Source of the DNA: Symbiodinium natans
Lineage: Eukaryota; Sar; Dinophyceae; Suessiales; Symbiodiniaceae
DNA: 64,000 nucleotides
Reading direction: 5' to 3'
Assembly: GCA_905221605.1 (NCBI GenBank)
Contig: CAJNDS010002844.1
Span: forward strand, 67,501-131,500
Positions 9,561 through 19,506 of this stretch are shown in pieces. Position 1 is the stretch's first letter. Every line of letters begins with the position of its first letter. The notes below the pieces were generated by a model. It had not been told where the DNA came from. It searched no databases and saw only the letters and a program-made list of their open reading frames with translations. Position numbers and translations under genes: made by a program.

Positions 9561-10532
9561 TTGGTGCAATGCATGTCAATTAATTTGTGTCATGGCTGTG
9601 CTGACTGCCAATGGAGCGAACCTGAAATCAACATGGAACGGGAACGACACCAACAGCAAACAGTGTGCTAAATCCTTGGTATTCTAATGTATTCCAAGCC
9701 AAGGCGTGAGGGATCGATCCAAGCCACGGTGAATGCAGCAGGGGTCGTGATTGTCACGCCCGGCGTAGTTAATTCCGACATCTTGGCAGGCTGTAGGAAA
9801 GGGCCACGAAGAGGGTCGTCCACTCAGTTTGATTGCCACATCCCTGGATTGGCCAACTGTCAATCGCTGTAGATGCAGGTCTTGGGCTTGGGACGCATCA
9901 GCTGTTGCACAGAGCGGCTATGAGAAGGCAGCAGATTGGACCGCCTTGCTAGTGCTAGTGTCCTTGCTGGTCGACATGCTCAGGCTAGGGGCCATGACAG
10001 CTGAGCCAGTCAAAATGTGCACTCCGGAACTTTCACTTTCTCATTCTCTATACAAGTCTTGTGGTCGTTGCAACAGGCCCAGACTCCAATAACTTGGTCC
10101 ATACCTATTTGGGGTCTGAGGTTGGATATGGAGGGGGGCTAGAAATTTTGCCTTCTGTCTTACTCTTGCTCTGGCGATCTGTGTCTCTGTCACCACCTGC
10201 GCATGGTGCCTGAACAAGACCTGACGGCGTATGCGCAGCCGCTCGAAGATCCCAATGAACCCCACACGTGACCACCTGGGACTCCACAAGTGCAGGCAGT
10301 CAAGAAAAGGCCTTTCAGCATCGCCAGACAGCACCACCAGTTCCTGTGACACATGGGCATCGGAATCCCTAAGACAAACCGCAATAGCACGAGGTGCACC
10401 CGAACACGAGCATCGCGCGTTGTAGCTCATGTCCGTCTTATTCTTGCAATTCGCCTCGGCTTCCTGCCGAGAAGCGTCTGGAACAAGCAGACCCCGGATC
10501 CCCCTAACCCCCATGCAAAATTTTCTGACGCC

Positions 10533-10680
10533 ACCCCCCCCCCCCCCCCCCGCTGTGGGACCCCCCCCAATTGCTTGGAGGAGCTGCAAACCGATGCCGT
10601 GGACTGTCGGTGGCTCCTACAGAGGGAGTGCCTCAAAACCCACCCCACCCCCCCCCACCCCTCCCAACCCCCCCCCCTTT
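10533..10680. repeat. Poly-C and C-rich low-complexity tract
   Basis: A long C homopolymer (about 18 bases) near 10533-10550, a second C8 at 10561-10568, then repeated CCCACCCC words. It produces proline-rich plus frames (PPPPPPPP) that are not taken as genes. Confidence 0.8.
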
Positions 10681-10870
10681 GACCCCTCTGCCCTTCCTCT
10701 TTGCGAAACCCTCTTTCCTCCTTTCCTGTCCTGGGGCCGGCCCGGCTGCCGAGGCGGCGCGCGCAAGCGTTTACAATTCTTGTCTCGTCATGCTCTTGTG
10801 CCGTCTGACTGAGATATTAGATATTGTTCCATCACAAACTTCCCTACGTCAGACGGCATCAGAAAGTCGT

Positions 10871-11245
10871 TCAATCCGCAACTGTTGCATGTTGCGTCGA
10901 CGGAGGGAGCGAGGGCCCATCGTCACTCCATCTCGATGCCTCGTCACCATGAATAGTTGTGACGCGCAGCGCCAGATGCTCGAGCTGCGCGTCGACCACT
11001 ACTTCCTGGCCAGCTGGCTGACGGGCTACAGTACAACCGAGAATGGGGCTCTCAGGGAAGCTCCGCGAAATCCGCTCGGTCTTCCTGCAAACCCCTCTTG
11101 GAAGGAGGCAAGAACCAGACATTACCAAACATGCACCAAGATCACCAAGAAAGCGCTCTGTTTCCGCAGCTGACTGCAGCCTACCGAAAGGCCCAGTGTA
11201 TGGCATCATCTGGCAGTCCTGAGGCAGACCTTCTGCCTGGCACAA
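10871..11245 (-). CDS. Coding-like frame, hypothetical
   Basis: Minus frame of 124 codons with protein-like pieces LQSAAETERFLGDLGA, VVVDAQLEHLALRVTT and HGDEASRWSDDGPSLP. The middle third (rich in C, P, R) is less convincing and may be intronic. Same strand as the neighbours. Confidence 0.4.
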   Translation of the reverse strand: MCQAEGLPQDCQMMPYTGPFGRLQSAAETERFLGDLGACLVMSGSCLLPRGVCRKTERISRSFPESPILGCTVARQPAGQEVVVDAQLEHLALRVTTIHGDEASRWSDDGPSLPPSTQHATVAD

Positions 11246-11363
11246 TGAGCTGATTCGCGGTTGGGAACCCCATTGCAGCTATCACCAGCGAACGGTAGCT
11301 CGCTAGCAGCTAGCAGTTGCATATGCCTGCAAAAGATCCGGCCGAGAAATGAATGAAAAGGTC

Positions 11364-11780
11364 TCAGTCAAAGGAATGCGCTCTCACCAATCCAGAGCTC
11401 CTTAGAGCTCTCAAGGTGCACATTATCGCACATTCAAGCGGCACTCTCCGGCACACCCGACCTCTGGTGCCGAAGTCGCTGGAAGGGTTCCACGCCTCGA
11501 TTGAGCTCTCATCCCTCTTTCGGACCATTGGTCCATGGGACTGCGATAAGGATGCTATAAGGACCCCTGCATCCTGGCTACCTTCAACAGTTACTACAAT
11601 ATCTACAATCGCTCCGTGGCCTTGCTGAAACCCCTCTTTGATGCCGAGGAACAGAGCCAGCGAGGCGCCCTTGAGTGTCAAGCTCAAGCCGGGCCTCTGC
11701 CAGTACTTCCACCGGTTGACATGGTTTAACGGCCCCAGGTGACAATTACATGACAAGCTTACAGCTGCAGACCCTGGCAT
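11364..11780 (-). CDS. Coding-like frame, hypothetical
   Basis: Minus frame of 138 codons: WKYWQRPGLSLTLKG, LALFLGIKEGFQQ, IVVTVEGSQDAGVLIA and SHGPMVRKRDESSIEAW look coding. No family recognised. A shared orientation with the exons on both sides supports a minus-strand unit. Confidence 0.4.
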   Translation of the reverse strand: MPGSAAVSLSCNCHLGPLNHVNRWKYWQRPGLSLTLKGASLALFLGIKEGFQQGHGAIVDIVVTVEGSQDAGVLIASLSQSHGPMVRKRDESSIEAWNPSSDFGTRGRVCRRVPLECAIMCTLRALRSSGLVRAHSFD

Positions 11781-11877
11781 GCAGTACCAACCTCAACGCT
11801 TGGCAAGCTGCGGGACTTAAGCCCATGCCAACGCGGATGTTCACTCAGTGATTTGAAGGACGAGCTTGCAGCTTGCA

Positions 11878-12070
11878 TCATAAGATCAAAAACCCCGTTG
11901 CGAAATTAAGCGAAAATTCACCTGGTGGATCTGACGATGCTAAGTGTTTGGCACTGTCGACGGTATTGCGGCGTACACACTGGCCCATCCGTGCAACCAA
12001 CCTACGTCCCTCATTTCGGTTGGTAAAGGCCAAAGCGAAAAAAGCCTCAACTATTGTGGAACACCTGTTG
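11878..12070 (-). CDS. Coding-like frame, hypothetical
   Basis: Reads VEAFFALAFTNRNEGR, RLVARMGQCVRRNTVD, SAKHLASSDPPGEF and ends at TGA after ATGFLIL. Codon use is even. On the plus strand the same stretch also has open frames, so strand choice rests on agreement with neighbours. Confidence 0.3.
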
Positions 12071-12469
12071 CTTTGTCTGCTGGTGCTTCTGTTGCTGCTT
12101 GTTTTATGTGCGATGCACACTTCAAAGGCCCCAAGTGGCACACCATGGGAAAGCTGAAAGCATGGAACAGTGCCAAGAGGCTGGTCTGGCCGCTTTACGG
12201 AGGTGCAAGAGGCGGCGACGGACGGCACCTCCCAGCTTCAAAGCGATGAGAACAAGCCTCAAAGACAAAGACATAAAAAGCAACATAAGATGTAACATCA
12301 ATTCAAAGGCAAGTTCCCGCAGCAAGAACACGCTCCCAGCGGAACCCCATGTCCTACATCCTCCCAAGAACGATGTCAAATCGCATGCCTCCAGACTCAG
12401 TGAGAAGAGCTGTGGCTTGGACACATCATCTGACTCCTGCGCTCGTCTTCTAAATCACTACTAGTATCA

Positions 12470-13388
12470 CACTGCCGGTGTGCAGAGCTCCATTTGCCAC
12501 CTGTTAGGGGCTTAGGTCTCGCGACTGCGCGTGACCCGTGCCACAAGCCCCTCAGATCCCAGATCCCAGCATCCCCCCCCCTCTAGCAAGTCTTGAAGGG
12601 TGAGAAAACTTCAAAAGCCTTCCCTGCGCCGTCGGAAAAGTCCTCAAGGAAGGCGTCCAAGCTGATCTCCTACACGGAAAAGGTCCCTGGATACTCGCAG
12701 CCGGAACTGCAATGACTAATACTCATACTACTACTAAGACAGATAGTAATAATTAGTCATACTACCTTCACGTGCGGCTGAAGCCTGTATCTGTATCAAA
12801 TCAAGGTGGCCGTTTGGACAGAACACGTGGAGAGAAGCCATCGCAAAGCAAAATCTTCTCATGTCAGGAACCTCGTCTGCTGGGCGGGTGGCCAGCGCTT
12901 TGGCACGGACCTTCCGCCAGGGCTTGTATGCCGAGATTCGACCAAAAAAATCCCAAGAGAGAAAGCTACGTTGCAGGATCTAGCACACTCAGGACACTCA
13001 TAACTCATGCCACCTCAAGCCCACCGCCCTTGCACCCCCCCCCCCCGGTAACAAACGCTGCCATCCACCACACCAGAAGACTTGCGCGAAGCAAGACTAA
13101 GTAAACCTTGCATGACCCTGCCCTGGACCTGCAGAATGGTTCACACCTGTCACAGCCTGTGACTCTCACTCAGGTCGAGTAGAGCCCACAGCACGCCTGG
13201 CACTCAGCCAGCCAAGCCACTGTCGCAACGGCCTGTCTGCAAGCACGCCAACGAATTGCAATAGCAAGCGTTAGCAGAAATACTGCCGCAGCAGTGATGC
13301 GCGGACACGCAGCATACACCACAGCTCAAGGACAACCTCCCAAGTCAGCCCGATCTCGGGTCGTCAAGGTATGGTCGGTTTGAAACGC
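12470..13388. other. No gene recognised; includes poly-C tract
   Basis: Mixed-composition DNA without a convincing exon on either strand. It holds a C13-14 homopolymer near 13036-13048, AT-rich ACTACTAC/AATAATTAG words near 12725-12765 and short C-rich tracts (12572-12582). Confidence 0.5.
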
Positions 13389-13816
13389 TCATGAGCCGTA
13401 CAATGCAGTGGCCTCGATGAAGTCGCGTTTGGCCCGCTCCTCCCGTGTGGGGTTGTCCAGTTTCAGCAGTTCCTGGTAGACCTTCGCAAAGCCAATGACC
13501 CTCAGTTTTTGTCAGGTCACGCACTACGTACTGCAGCTCTTCCATCATGCTCCAAGCGCCAAAGAACACCCGTGACTACGAAATCCCGCGCCTCAGGCGT
13601 GACTGCCGGAGCTTCCTCAAGCTTTTCCAATGCCTGAGTACCGCCAGAAAGTGATCAGCATCAACATGCCTCAAGCTCTCCATGCTCTCGTCCTTTCATA
13701 CGTCGTTTGTTCTCCAGCCTCACGGCCATCACGCTTTTCCGAGACGACTCATGCAGCCTGCGGCCCTGCATACGCTCATGATACATCGACGGTAGCTCGA
13801 CAGCAATGCCATGGCA
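13389..13816 (-). pseudogene. Charged coiled-coil gene fragment with two homopolymer frameshifts
   Basis: Exon 13816-13670 (49 codons; acceptor TTCAG, GC donor after GAG) reads IAVELPSMYHERMQGRR and VRLENKRRMKGREHGE. After a 36-base possible intron, exon 13633-13389 reads ALEKLEEAPAVTPEARDF, then FFGAWSMMEELQYVVRDL in a second frame and VIGFAKVYQELLKLDN, REERAKRDFIEATALYGS, stop, in a third. The frame changes fall exactly in a GGG run (13569-13571) and an A5 run (13506-13510); one base fewer in each would give one open frame. Either a decayed copy or sequencing/assembly indels. Protein is acidic/basic helical, unknown. Confidence 0.55.
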
Positions 13817-14178
13817 CTGAAGCACGCAGTGCTGATGTAGCGGCAGCGACCCCGTCGAGGTAAGCCTGCCAAGTGAAGTGATGGAACCATAAAAGCAAGA
13901 ACCACCCAACCAGTGTGTCATGGGCACAAACTCTCCAAAAAAGGGAAAAGGTGCGGCATGGATGCCGCTCTCCACACGCAGTCCATGACCCTGACAATGC
14001 TGGAGCTCTGAGCTTCAGCTTGGGCTGCAATATTGCATCAAGGCGCATCAACCAGGTCTTTGACCACCTGCCATGGAAGCCGCTCGCAGATTTATGGTGC
14101 ACAAAAATGCTGTCAAACCCTGTTCGGGAACGAAAAACCAACAGCACCTCAAGATTGCCATGCAGACCTGGACCCCGG

Positions 14179-14367
14179 TCAACTGCACAGTCGCATCACA
14201 AAGCCAAGTCCCAAAGCTTGCCCAAAGCATGAAAAACCACAACTCCGATGCACCTGCACGGCTCCCGGGGTGGCGGCCAGGCAGGGCTGCATCCCGGAGG
14301 CCTGCGCCATGAACCGTTCAACCAGGTTCGCAAGTCGCGCAACACCACGAAGCCGAATGCATGACAC
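14179..14367 (-). CDS. Coding-like frame, hypothetical
   Basis: Minus frame reads RLANLVERFMAQASGM, QPCLAATPGAVQVHRS and CFGQALGLGFVMRL before a TGA. Helical first part with good codon bias. A competing frame on the same strand is also open, so the reading frame is not secure. Confidence 0.35.
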   Translation of the reverse strand: MSCIRLRGVARLANLVERFMAQASGMQPCLAATPGAVQVHRSCGFSCFGQALGLGFVMRLCS

Positions 14368-14576
14368 GCCTCATTGCTACAGTTTTCGAGGGTTTTTTGA
14401 CATCAAAATTCTGCAGATGTCCGCTGCTTGTTCGCTAATCGGGAGGACTGTGAGACTGCGCATGTCAAGAAATGAGCCTAGAATGATCCGAAAATGTCCG
14501 GCATTTCAAGCAATGGGCTCACGCTTGGCATATTCATACATTCGCTGGCGAGGGATCTTGCGAGCACCCCCACACT

Positions 14577-14760
14577 TCAGGAAGGAACACAGGCCGAAAG
14601 ACCTGTGATCACATCGAACTCTCCAGATCTATCCGGAATCCTTGGCACCTCGCTGAGGACCACGTTGAGTCGGGTGCCATCCTCTGCAGAGTTGCGTGGT
14701 AACAACCTCATAATTTGTTGAGGACTGATTGAGACCTTTGCCGCACTTGCCCCATTGGTC
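14577..14760 (-). CDS. Coding-like exon, hypothetical
   Basis: Reads AKVSISPQQIMRLLP, RNSAEDGTRLNVVLSE and VPRIPDRSGEFDVIT, after which GGT offers a donor. Probably follows exon 14891-14818, whose donor is a clear GTGAGG. Acidic soluble-type sequence. Confidence 0.45.
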
Positions 14761-14817
14761 CCCTTCCAGGAGGAAATCTCCCTCAAAGTTCAGGAGACAC
14801 CCCCACGCGCACCTCAC

Positions 14818-14891
14818 TTGCCTCAGCTGATCATAAGGCACATTGTATAACAAAATATCAAACAGTGTTTGGGGCACGGCTTCCTTTCCGT
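14818..14891 (-). CDS. Coding-like short exon ending at GTGAGG donor
   Basis: Reads KEAVPQTLFDILLYN then VPYDQLRQ, followed directly by GTGAGG at 14817-14812. The upstream edge is close to the (GA)n run, which on the minus strand is a CT tract suitable for an acceptor. Confidence 0.45.
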
Positions 14892-14911
14892 GAGAGAGAG
14901 AGAGAGAGAGA
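14890..14911. repeat. (GA)n microsatellite
   Basis: About ten perfect GA dinucleotides. Pyrimidine-rich on the minus strand immediately upstream of a coding-like exon. Confidence 0.9.
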
Positions 14912-15047
14912 CTTCCGTCTTGAGGAGGTGGTGCGAGGGTGGCCCAAAGGGGGAAGCTGGCCTCGCTCACTGCTCCACTCTCTTCGGGACCAAGCGGGGC
15001 AAGATTAGGTTTGTGTGATATTAAGGTAAGTGCTGCGCCCGCAAATA

Positions 15048-15200
15048 TTATTGCAGTAGCAATTCTATCCGCGTGGTGTCCTCGTTCTCTTCACGAGGAG
15101 ACGCCTCCACGTTGGCTGCACCTTCGCAGGGTAATTGCACTCTTTGACCAGAGTACCAAAAGACCCCACCAATGTACCGCTGTTGCTGTTGACATCTGCT
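15048..15200 (-). CDS. Coding-like frame, hypothetical
   Basis: Minus frame reads QQRYIGGVFWYSGQRV then CEGAANVEASPREENE and DTTRIELLLQ, stop. The acidic C-terminal part is the most convincing. A second minus frame over 15330-15091 is also open. Confidence 0.35.
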   Translation of the reverse strand, partial: SRCQQQQRYIGGVFWYSGQRVQLPCEGAANVEASPREENEDTTRIELLLQ

Positions 15201-15475
15201 TTTCCAGGCGCCCAGTGTGGCCGTCAGGCCGAAGTGCTGGAGCAGAGGTGTGTTGCCGAAGCCCCAGGTGCCTGGAGCTCTGCGAACGAAAGAAGCAGTC
15301 GTCAACGGCAGCTTGCACGATGACCCTCAACTTTCGTTCCGATGTGGCCTGCTACTCCGTCAAGCTCTTCAATGCGGAACTGAAAAGCCTTTAGGCCTCC
15401 AGAAACTGACACAAGCTCGGCTGTGATTCCTTCCAGATTGACCTTGGCCAGCATTCTCACACGCTGAGTAACGAA

Positions 15476-15685
15476 CTAGCACGGCTGGTCAAGATAAACC
15501 TGTCGACCCGACTTGCTTGGGGCTGCGGCTTCTGTTGATCCACCCACGCGGTCGCGATTCACAGCCAGCTTAGCAATGCCTTGGCCGGCCAGCTCCGAAG
15601 GCGAATCCCATCTTTCTGCTTGGTTTCCAGCCGAGATACTTTCAGCAGTGCCAGATTTATCACCAAAGACCACGGCATGCGACAA
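15476..15685 (-). CDS. Coding-like exon, 69 codons, hypothetical
   Basis: Reads SHAVVFGDKSGTAESI, SAGNQAERWDSPSELA, GQGIAKLAVNRDRVGG and STEAAAPSKSGRQVYL before TAG. Residue mix (A, G, S, D, E, K) and codon bias make this one of the better single exons of the minus-strand series. Function unknown. Confidence 0.5.
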   Translation of the reverse strand: MSHAVVFGDKSGTAESISAGNQAERWDSPSELAGQGIAKLAVNRDRVGGSTEAAAPSKSGRQVYLDQPC

Positions 15686-15788
15686 AGCGGCGCAACGTGA
15701 TTCCTTGTCCGGTGCGATCTGTTCGCAGTATGAGCTGCACCTCCTTCACATCCACCTGGAAGGCATTCTGAACAACCGATATAGCCGA

Positions 15789-15823
15789 TCTCACATGATC
15801 TCACATGATCTCACATGATCTCA
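15789..15823. repeat. 10-bp tandem repeat TCTCACATGA
   Basis: About 3.5 perfect copies of TCTCACATGA. Confidence 0.9.
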
Positions 15824-16103
15824 CTCCGACACTGCACATGGCACCTCCCAGCGGCTCTGCATCTCCGGGATGAGCCTGCTGCGCATGGCCCGCCCCAGCC
15901 GCCGCCATGCAGGCGCTGGCGCTGGGGCCACCTAGCCGCATGCGGAGCAAAGCATACACAGCTCAAAAGCACAGTCCTTTCCAAGATCCACCCAGAAAAT
16001 GTGTGCACATGCACACATCTGCAATACCATTCAACATTCAACCTCTTTCAATCCCTTTCCAATTCCTGCATTCGCCTCTGCCGCAACTCTCGCTTCCACC
16101 TTC

Positions 16104-16613
16104 TCAGCCTGGCAGAGCCGCTTGAAGTGGCTTCTGAAAAGGAGACATGTTCTCTACCCTCTTGCACCCTAAAACAGGAACATCTGCTGACGTCCTGTCT
16201 GTCTTTGGGTTCTGTCTGCAAACCGTGTTAGAAAGTACCGATGGCGGGGAGGGTTCCGACAAGTTTGGAGATCCCCGGCCCTCGTATCTTGTGGAGATCT
16301 GGCCTCGGGGCATTTTGGATTCAGGCGGCGAAGGATGAGCTGAGGACGTTCGGAGCTGTGACTTTAGAATGTTTTTGTCGATATCTCCTTCAAGGGTTTC
16401 AGATGTTCGTGTTCTTCGCAGCCTTGCCATCGGCAGTGACCACCGGCCTGCATTTTTGTGATCAGAACCGGGCCTTGCGTCGGCGCCAGCGTTGCAAAGC
16501 TTCTTCTTTCTCCTCCCAGAGTACACGTCTCTCCCCGCGTGCTGCTGCACAGCATGTTCAGCTTCAGAACAAAACTTGCCGAAAGCTGCTTCAGCTGCTG
16601 ATCTCGCTGCCAC
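16104..16613 (-). CDS. Coding-like long exon, basic Ser/Pro-rich protein
   Basis: Minus frame of 169 codons: AAEAAFGKFCSEAEHAVQ, GRDVYSGRRKKKLCN, RTRTSETLEGDIDKNI, SSAHPSPPESKMPRGQ and RQNPKTDRTSADVPV. The start is helical and alanine-rich, the rest looks disordered and basic, with a KKK cluster that could serve as a nuclear signal. Start and splice edges not fixed. No family recognised. Confidence 0.5.
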   Translation of the reverse strand: MAARSAAEAAFGKFCSEAEHAVQQHAGRDVYSGRRKKKLCNAGADARPGSDHKNAGRWSLPMARLRRTRTSETLEGDIDKNILKSQLRTSSAHPSPPESKMPRGQISTRYEGRGSPNLSEPSPPSVLSNTVCRQNPKTDRTSADVPVLGCKRVENMSPFQKPLQAALPG

Positions 16614-17033
16614 TAAGTCTCATTAAGCGCAGCAAACATGGACTCATCCAGCCTCCTGCTCCTCCTGGTAAGGCGCTGACAAAACTTCAATCTCCAGCGA
16701 GATCCCATGGTGGCTCTGGACTCTGTTCGGCTGATCCTCATTGAAACTCACCTGGATAGGGTTGGGGGGAGGGGTAGGAGGGAACCTTGGGAGTGGTGGG
16801 GCGTATTCGGGAACCTTGGGTTACATACCCCCTTGAAGACCCTATAAGGAAAGCATATCTTGCAATTGTTGGTAGATGCCGGGTCAAAAAGCAATACGGC
16901 GATGTTCAAAGCGCACACGACCTTCGTGCTTGTCGTGTTTACCTGCTCAAACGTGGTCGAGCAGGTCGGAAAAATATGAACTGCGGAGGCTCTTGCTATC
17001 CACCTCTCCGACCGGAGGCACCAGAGCGCTGGG

Positions 17034-17237
17034 CTACAGACAGGGACTCGTCAGCCGCCGAACCCTTGTACCGAGCTCGAGCTTGTCTCTGCAATGGCCA
17101 ACCGGCCGGGGTGCATCTGCTGAAATGAGATCGATGACTACATTCACTCGGAGTGGGGCGCTGATCCCAGAGCCGTTACATAATCTCAACAGGTCTTCAC
17201 GAGATGGGTAGCTTGCTTTCGTACACGGAGTGATCAC
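17034..17237 (-). CDS. Coding-like frame, last minus-strand exon before the strand switch
   Basis: Reads SREDLLRLCNGSGISA, PLRVNVVIDLISADAP and GHCRDKLELGTRVRRL. Good codon bias. A plus-strand frame over 16787-17128 is also open, but this one fits the orientation of everything to its left. It lies just left of the spliced-leader-like sequence at 17264. Confidence 0.4.
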   Translation of the reverse strand: MITPCTKASYPSREDLLRLCNGSGISAPLRVNVVIDLISADAPRPVGHCRDKLELGTRVRRLTSPCL

Positions 17238-17263
17238 ACATGTTTATTGCTGCGACCGTTCGT

Positions 17264-17282
17264 CGTAGCCATTTTGCTCATG
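17264..17282 (+). other. Spliced-leader-like sequence (DinoSL relic candidate)
   Basis: Reads CGTAGCCATTTTG-CTCATG against the dinoflagellate leader CCGTAGCCATTTTGGCTCAAG (from memory): 13 contiguous matches, one missing G, then CTCA. Leader relics in genomic DNA are known marks of mRNAs that were copied back into the genome. No SL-RNA gene follows: the bases after CTCATG do not give the expected GT donor. By rough arithmetic a 13-base match to this leader is expected in about 2% of windows this size by chance. Confidence 0.4.
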
Positions 17283-17636
17283 TCAAGGCCGATCGGTCGA
17301 CAGGTAGGGACTCCGTTTTGGCGAAAGCTCTTTCGTTCCCGCCATTTCGTTTGATTACGTTCCCGGAACCAGGACAGCCCGGCTGAAGACACCGAGGACT
17401 CCGGGGCACACAATCAACCAGAGGAGCAGCTACAGCTGATGATTCGGATGTGCCTAAGTCTTACTAGCCAAGGCCCAGGATTCATGCAGGTGGCAGATCA
17501 TGTCAAATGCTGCCTCCTCCATCAACGTGCTCTCGGAAAGGGGTCAGGTCATGATACCTAGTTCTGGGTGCTAGATGAGCCTGTTCATGAGCCAAGGCTA
17601 CCCCCCCTAGCCCAGACCAATCTAGCCGGGTGTTAG

Positions 17637-17858
17637 GAGATCAGCCCCGAATCACGTCTGCGGGGTTCAGGGACCCTCCGAAGTTTGCATCCCAGTCGCT
17701 GCAGCATCGAAATTGACACAGCTGTCAACGAGCTTAAGCGGGGACCCCGCAAGCAGCTCGGGGTTCAGTACACCTTGTTCAACCTGGGGCCACGTTCAGA
17801 ATCCAACTGCTCGGACCATCTGCAACATCAGCAAGGTGATTTCAAGATCAGGCCCTAG
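17637..17858 (+). CDS. Coding-like exon, 74 codons, first plus-strand exon after the switch
   Basis: Preceded by GTGTTAG (acceptor) and open to TAG at 17856-17858. Reads EISPESRLRGSGTLRS, LHPSRCSIEIDTAVNE, LKRGPRKQLGVQYTLFN and LGPRSESNCSDHLQHQ. Strong coding character. Lies about 370 bases downstream of the leader-like sequence on the same strand. Protein unknown. Confidence 0.5.
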   Translation, partial: EISPESRLRGSGTLRSLHPSRCSIEIDTAVNELKRGPRKQLGVQYTLFNLGPRSESNCSDHLQHQQGDFKIRP

Positions 17859-18048
17859 GCGGCATGCCACTGACTAGCGAGGCAAGTTCTCATGCTGTAT
17901 GCTCGTCTCCGCTAAATTGAAAAACCTTGATTAAAGCTTCTCAATACGTCCGGGTCTCATGGAGCGAGCGTTTACCAGCGTGTGGGGTGACGCTGCCCTT
18001 GTCTTTGACGAAGTACCTTGAAAGAATTGCACGGTGTTGAAGTAGAAA

Positions 18049-18336
18049 ATGCAACATGCCGACCTTGAACTACAGCCCGCCGTTGCACGCTACAGTTCGT
18101 CCAGGGTAGATGCATTTGGCTGCCCTCCTTGGGCATTCTTTCTGACTGCATGGCTGCTTTGCAAGATCGCAGGGAACTGCTCAACCAAGGCACTTTTCCA
18201 GCGCCAAGAACTTCTTGACAAGTGCGCCGACAAGCGACATCGCCTGGTTTCTGACAGGAGAACTGCAAACACCGGTAGGGCTGGCATGTATTTCACAGAA
18301 TTGCTGTTGCACCTAGTCGCGAGGGTACGCATATGA
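18049..18336 (+). CDS. Hypothetical protein, ATG-started frame, 95 codons
   Basis: Starts ATG CAA CAT and reads QHADLELQPAVARYSS, GCPPWAFFLTAWLLCK, QRQELLDKCADKRHRL and GMYFTELLLHLVARVRI, stop TGA. Contains one possible membrane stretch (WAFFLTAWLLC). An antisense frame is also open; orientation chosen from the plus-strand exon at 17637. Confidence 0.35.
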   Translation: MQHADLELQPAVARYSSSRVDAFGCPPWAFFLTAWLLCKIAGNCSTKALFQRQELLDKCADKRHRLVSDRRTANTGRAGMYFTELLLHLVARVRI

Positions 18337-18360
18337 TACACATACTACTGCAACATCTGC

Positions 18361-19050
18361 CCACTAATGTTGCACCCGCAATATTCTAGGGGGACGCTAC
18401 TACAAAAAGTTTCTCGGCTATTCAGGATCTTGGCCCTTTGTTTTGGGGGTACACGCTGTTCTTTTAAAATTGGATTTTGAGGTCCAAGTTCTTAGTTTGA
18501 GATCTGGTTCCAAAACCCTCAAGAGAGATTATTATCTCCTGACCCCTTCCCTGCCTGACTGTTTGGGTTTGTTTTTTCAGGGTCCTCGTTTGTTTGGGGG
18601 GGTTTACATTATTAGAGTAGGTCAAACATTATCCCTCTTACAAGCAAGACATTTGACGTAAACGCTTACTGGCATTTTAGCAGTCCAAGCAGTGGGCGAA
18701 CAATGCAAAGCTCTGGGCAGCTGGTAAGTAGCTACAGCCAGCAACTCGCGGAAAATCCTTGAACCACGCAAAATGGAAACTGGCGCTCCGGCGGCATGCT
18801 AGAGACCAGCAATGCAAATCAAAGAATATCACCGCTGCATCAATTCTGTCATGCGATCGGCCTGGACTCATTTGACTCGGCGAAGCTGCATGGCCCAAAG
18901 CGTGCATCTCGCATTGAGTCGATATTCCAGGTTGGCTGGTTATGGCTGGTTTCACAACTGATTGAAGCTAACACCTCCTTCTCAGGGCATTGAAGGTTCT
19001 CTTCTTGCCTAACTGCCTAAGGGAATCTCGCATTCATGTAATCCAATAGC
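18361..19050. other. No clear gene; telomere-like T/G-rich stretch 18430-18610
   Basis: 18430-18610 is T/G-rich with GGGTTT-type words. A 65-codon ATG plus frame at 18796-18993 (LETSNANQRISPLHQF) is open but weak. Confidence 0.4.
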
Positions 19051-19101
19051 AAGAGACTGCGGCACATCCTGCAGCGTAGCCCATCGCATCAAGCCACAAA
19101 C

Positions 19102-19506
19102 GTGAACGAATGCGTCCCCCATCGTACTGTCTCCCAATCCGTCCTCGCAGAGAATCGTTTGCAGCAACTGTCAATCTCTGATTCGACTAGGCATGCCACT
19201 GGAAACATCCGACATCTGATACTCGACAAAGTCCAAAAAGCATACTGCATCAGAACACCTCATCGAGCACAGCCTTCGCCCGTTTTCTTCCTAGCATCGC
19301 GCTCGATCCGGCTCGCAAGACAGTCACCCATGGCTCTTGTTGAGCCGCTCGCCGTCACTCGCCCCTCGCCCCTTCTGCTAGGAGCCGCTTGCGCCTCTTG
19401 CCGTGTTCCGCTTGTCCTGTTTGTTGCTTCTGGACTCGACTCGCAATCTCGTGCGCATCTCCAATACTGGATCTCAGGCCTGTTTTTCGGATCCTTGAAG
19501 GGTTAG
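19102..19506 (+). CDS. Possible coding frame, hypothetical
   Basis: 134-codon plus frame. The first half (SQSVLAENRLQQLSIS, HLILDKVQKAYCIRTP) is protein-like; the second half is rich in S, R, L and P and less convincing. Confidence 0.25.
   Translation: MNECVPHRTVSQSVLAENRLQQLSISDSTRHATGNIRHLILDKVQKAYCIRTPHRAQPSPVFFLASRSIRLARQSPMALVEPLAVTRPSPLLLGAACASCRVPLVLFVASGLDSQSRAHLQYWISGLFFGSLKG

Noticed and set aside
10353-10812. Proline-rich plus frames
   Set aside because: They follow poly-C tracts; the open frames come from C homopolymers lacking stops.
17264-17400. SL-RNA gene
   Set aside because: The leader-like sequence is imperfect and is not followed by a GT donor and the usual short intron of an SL RNA.
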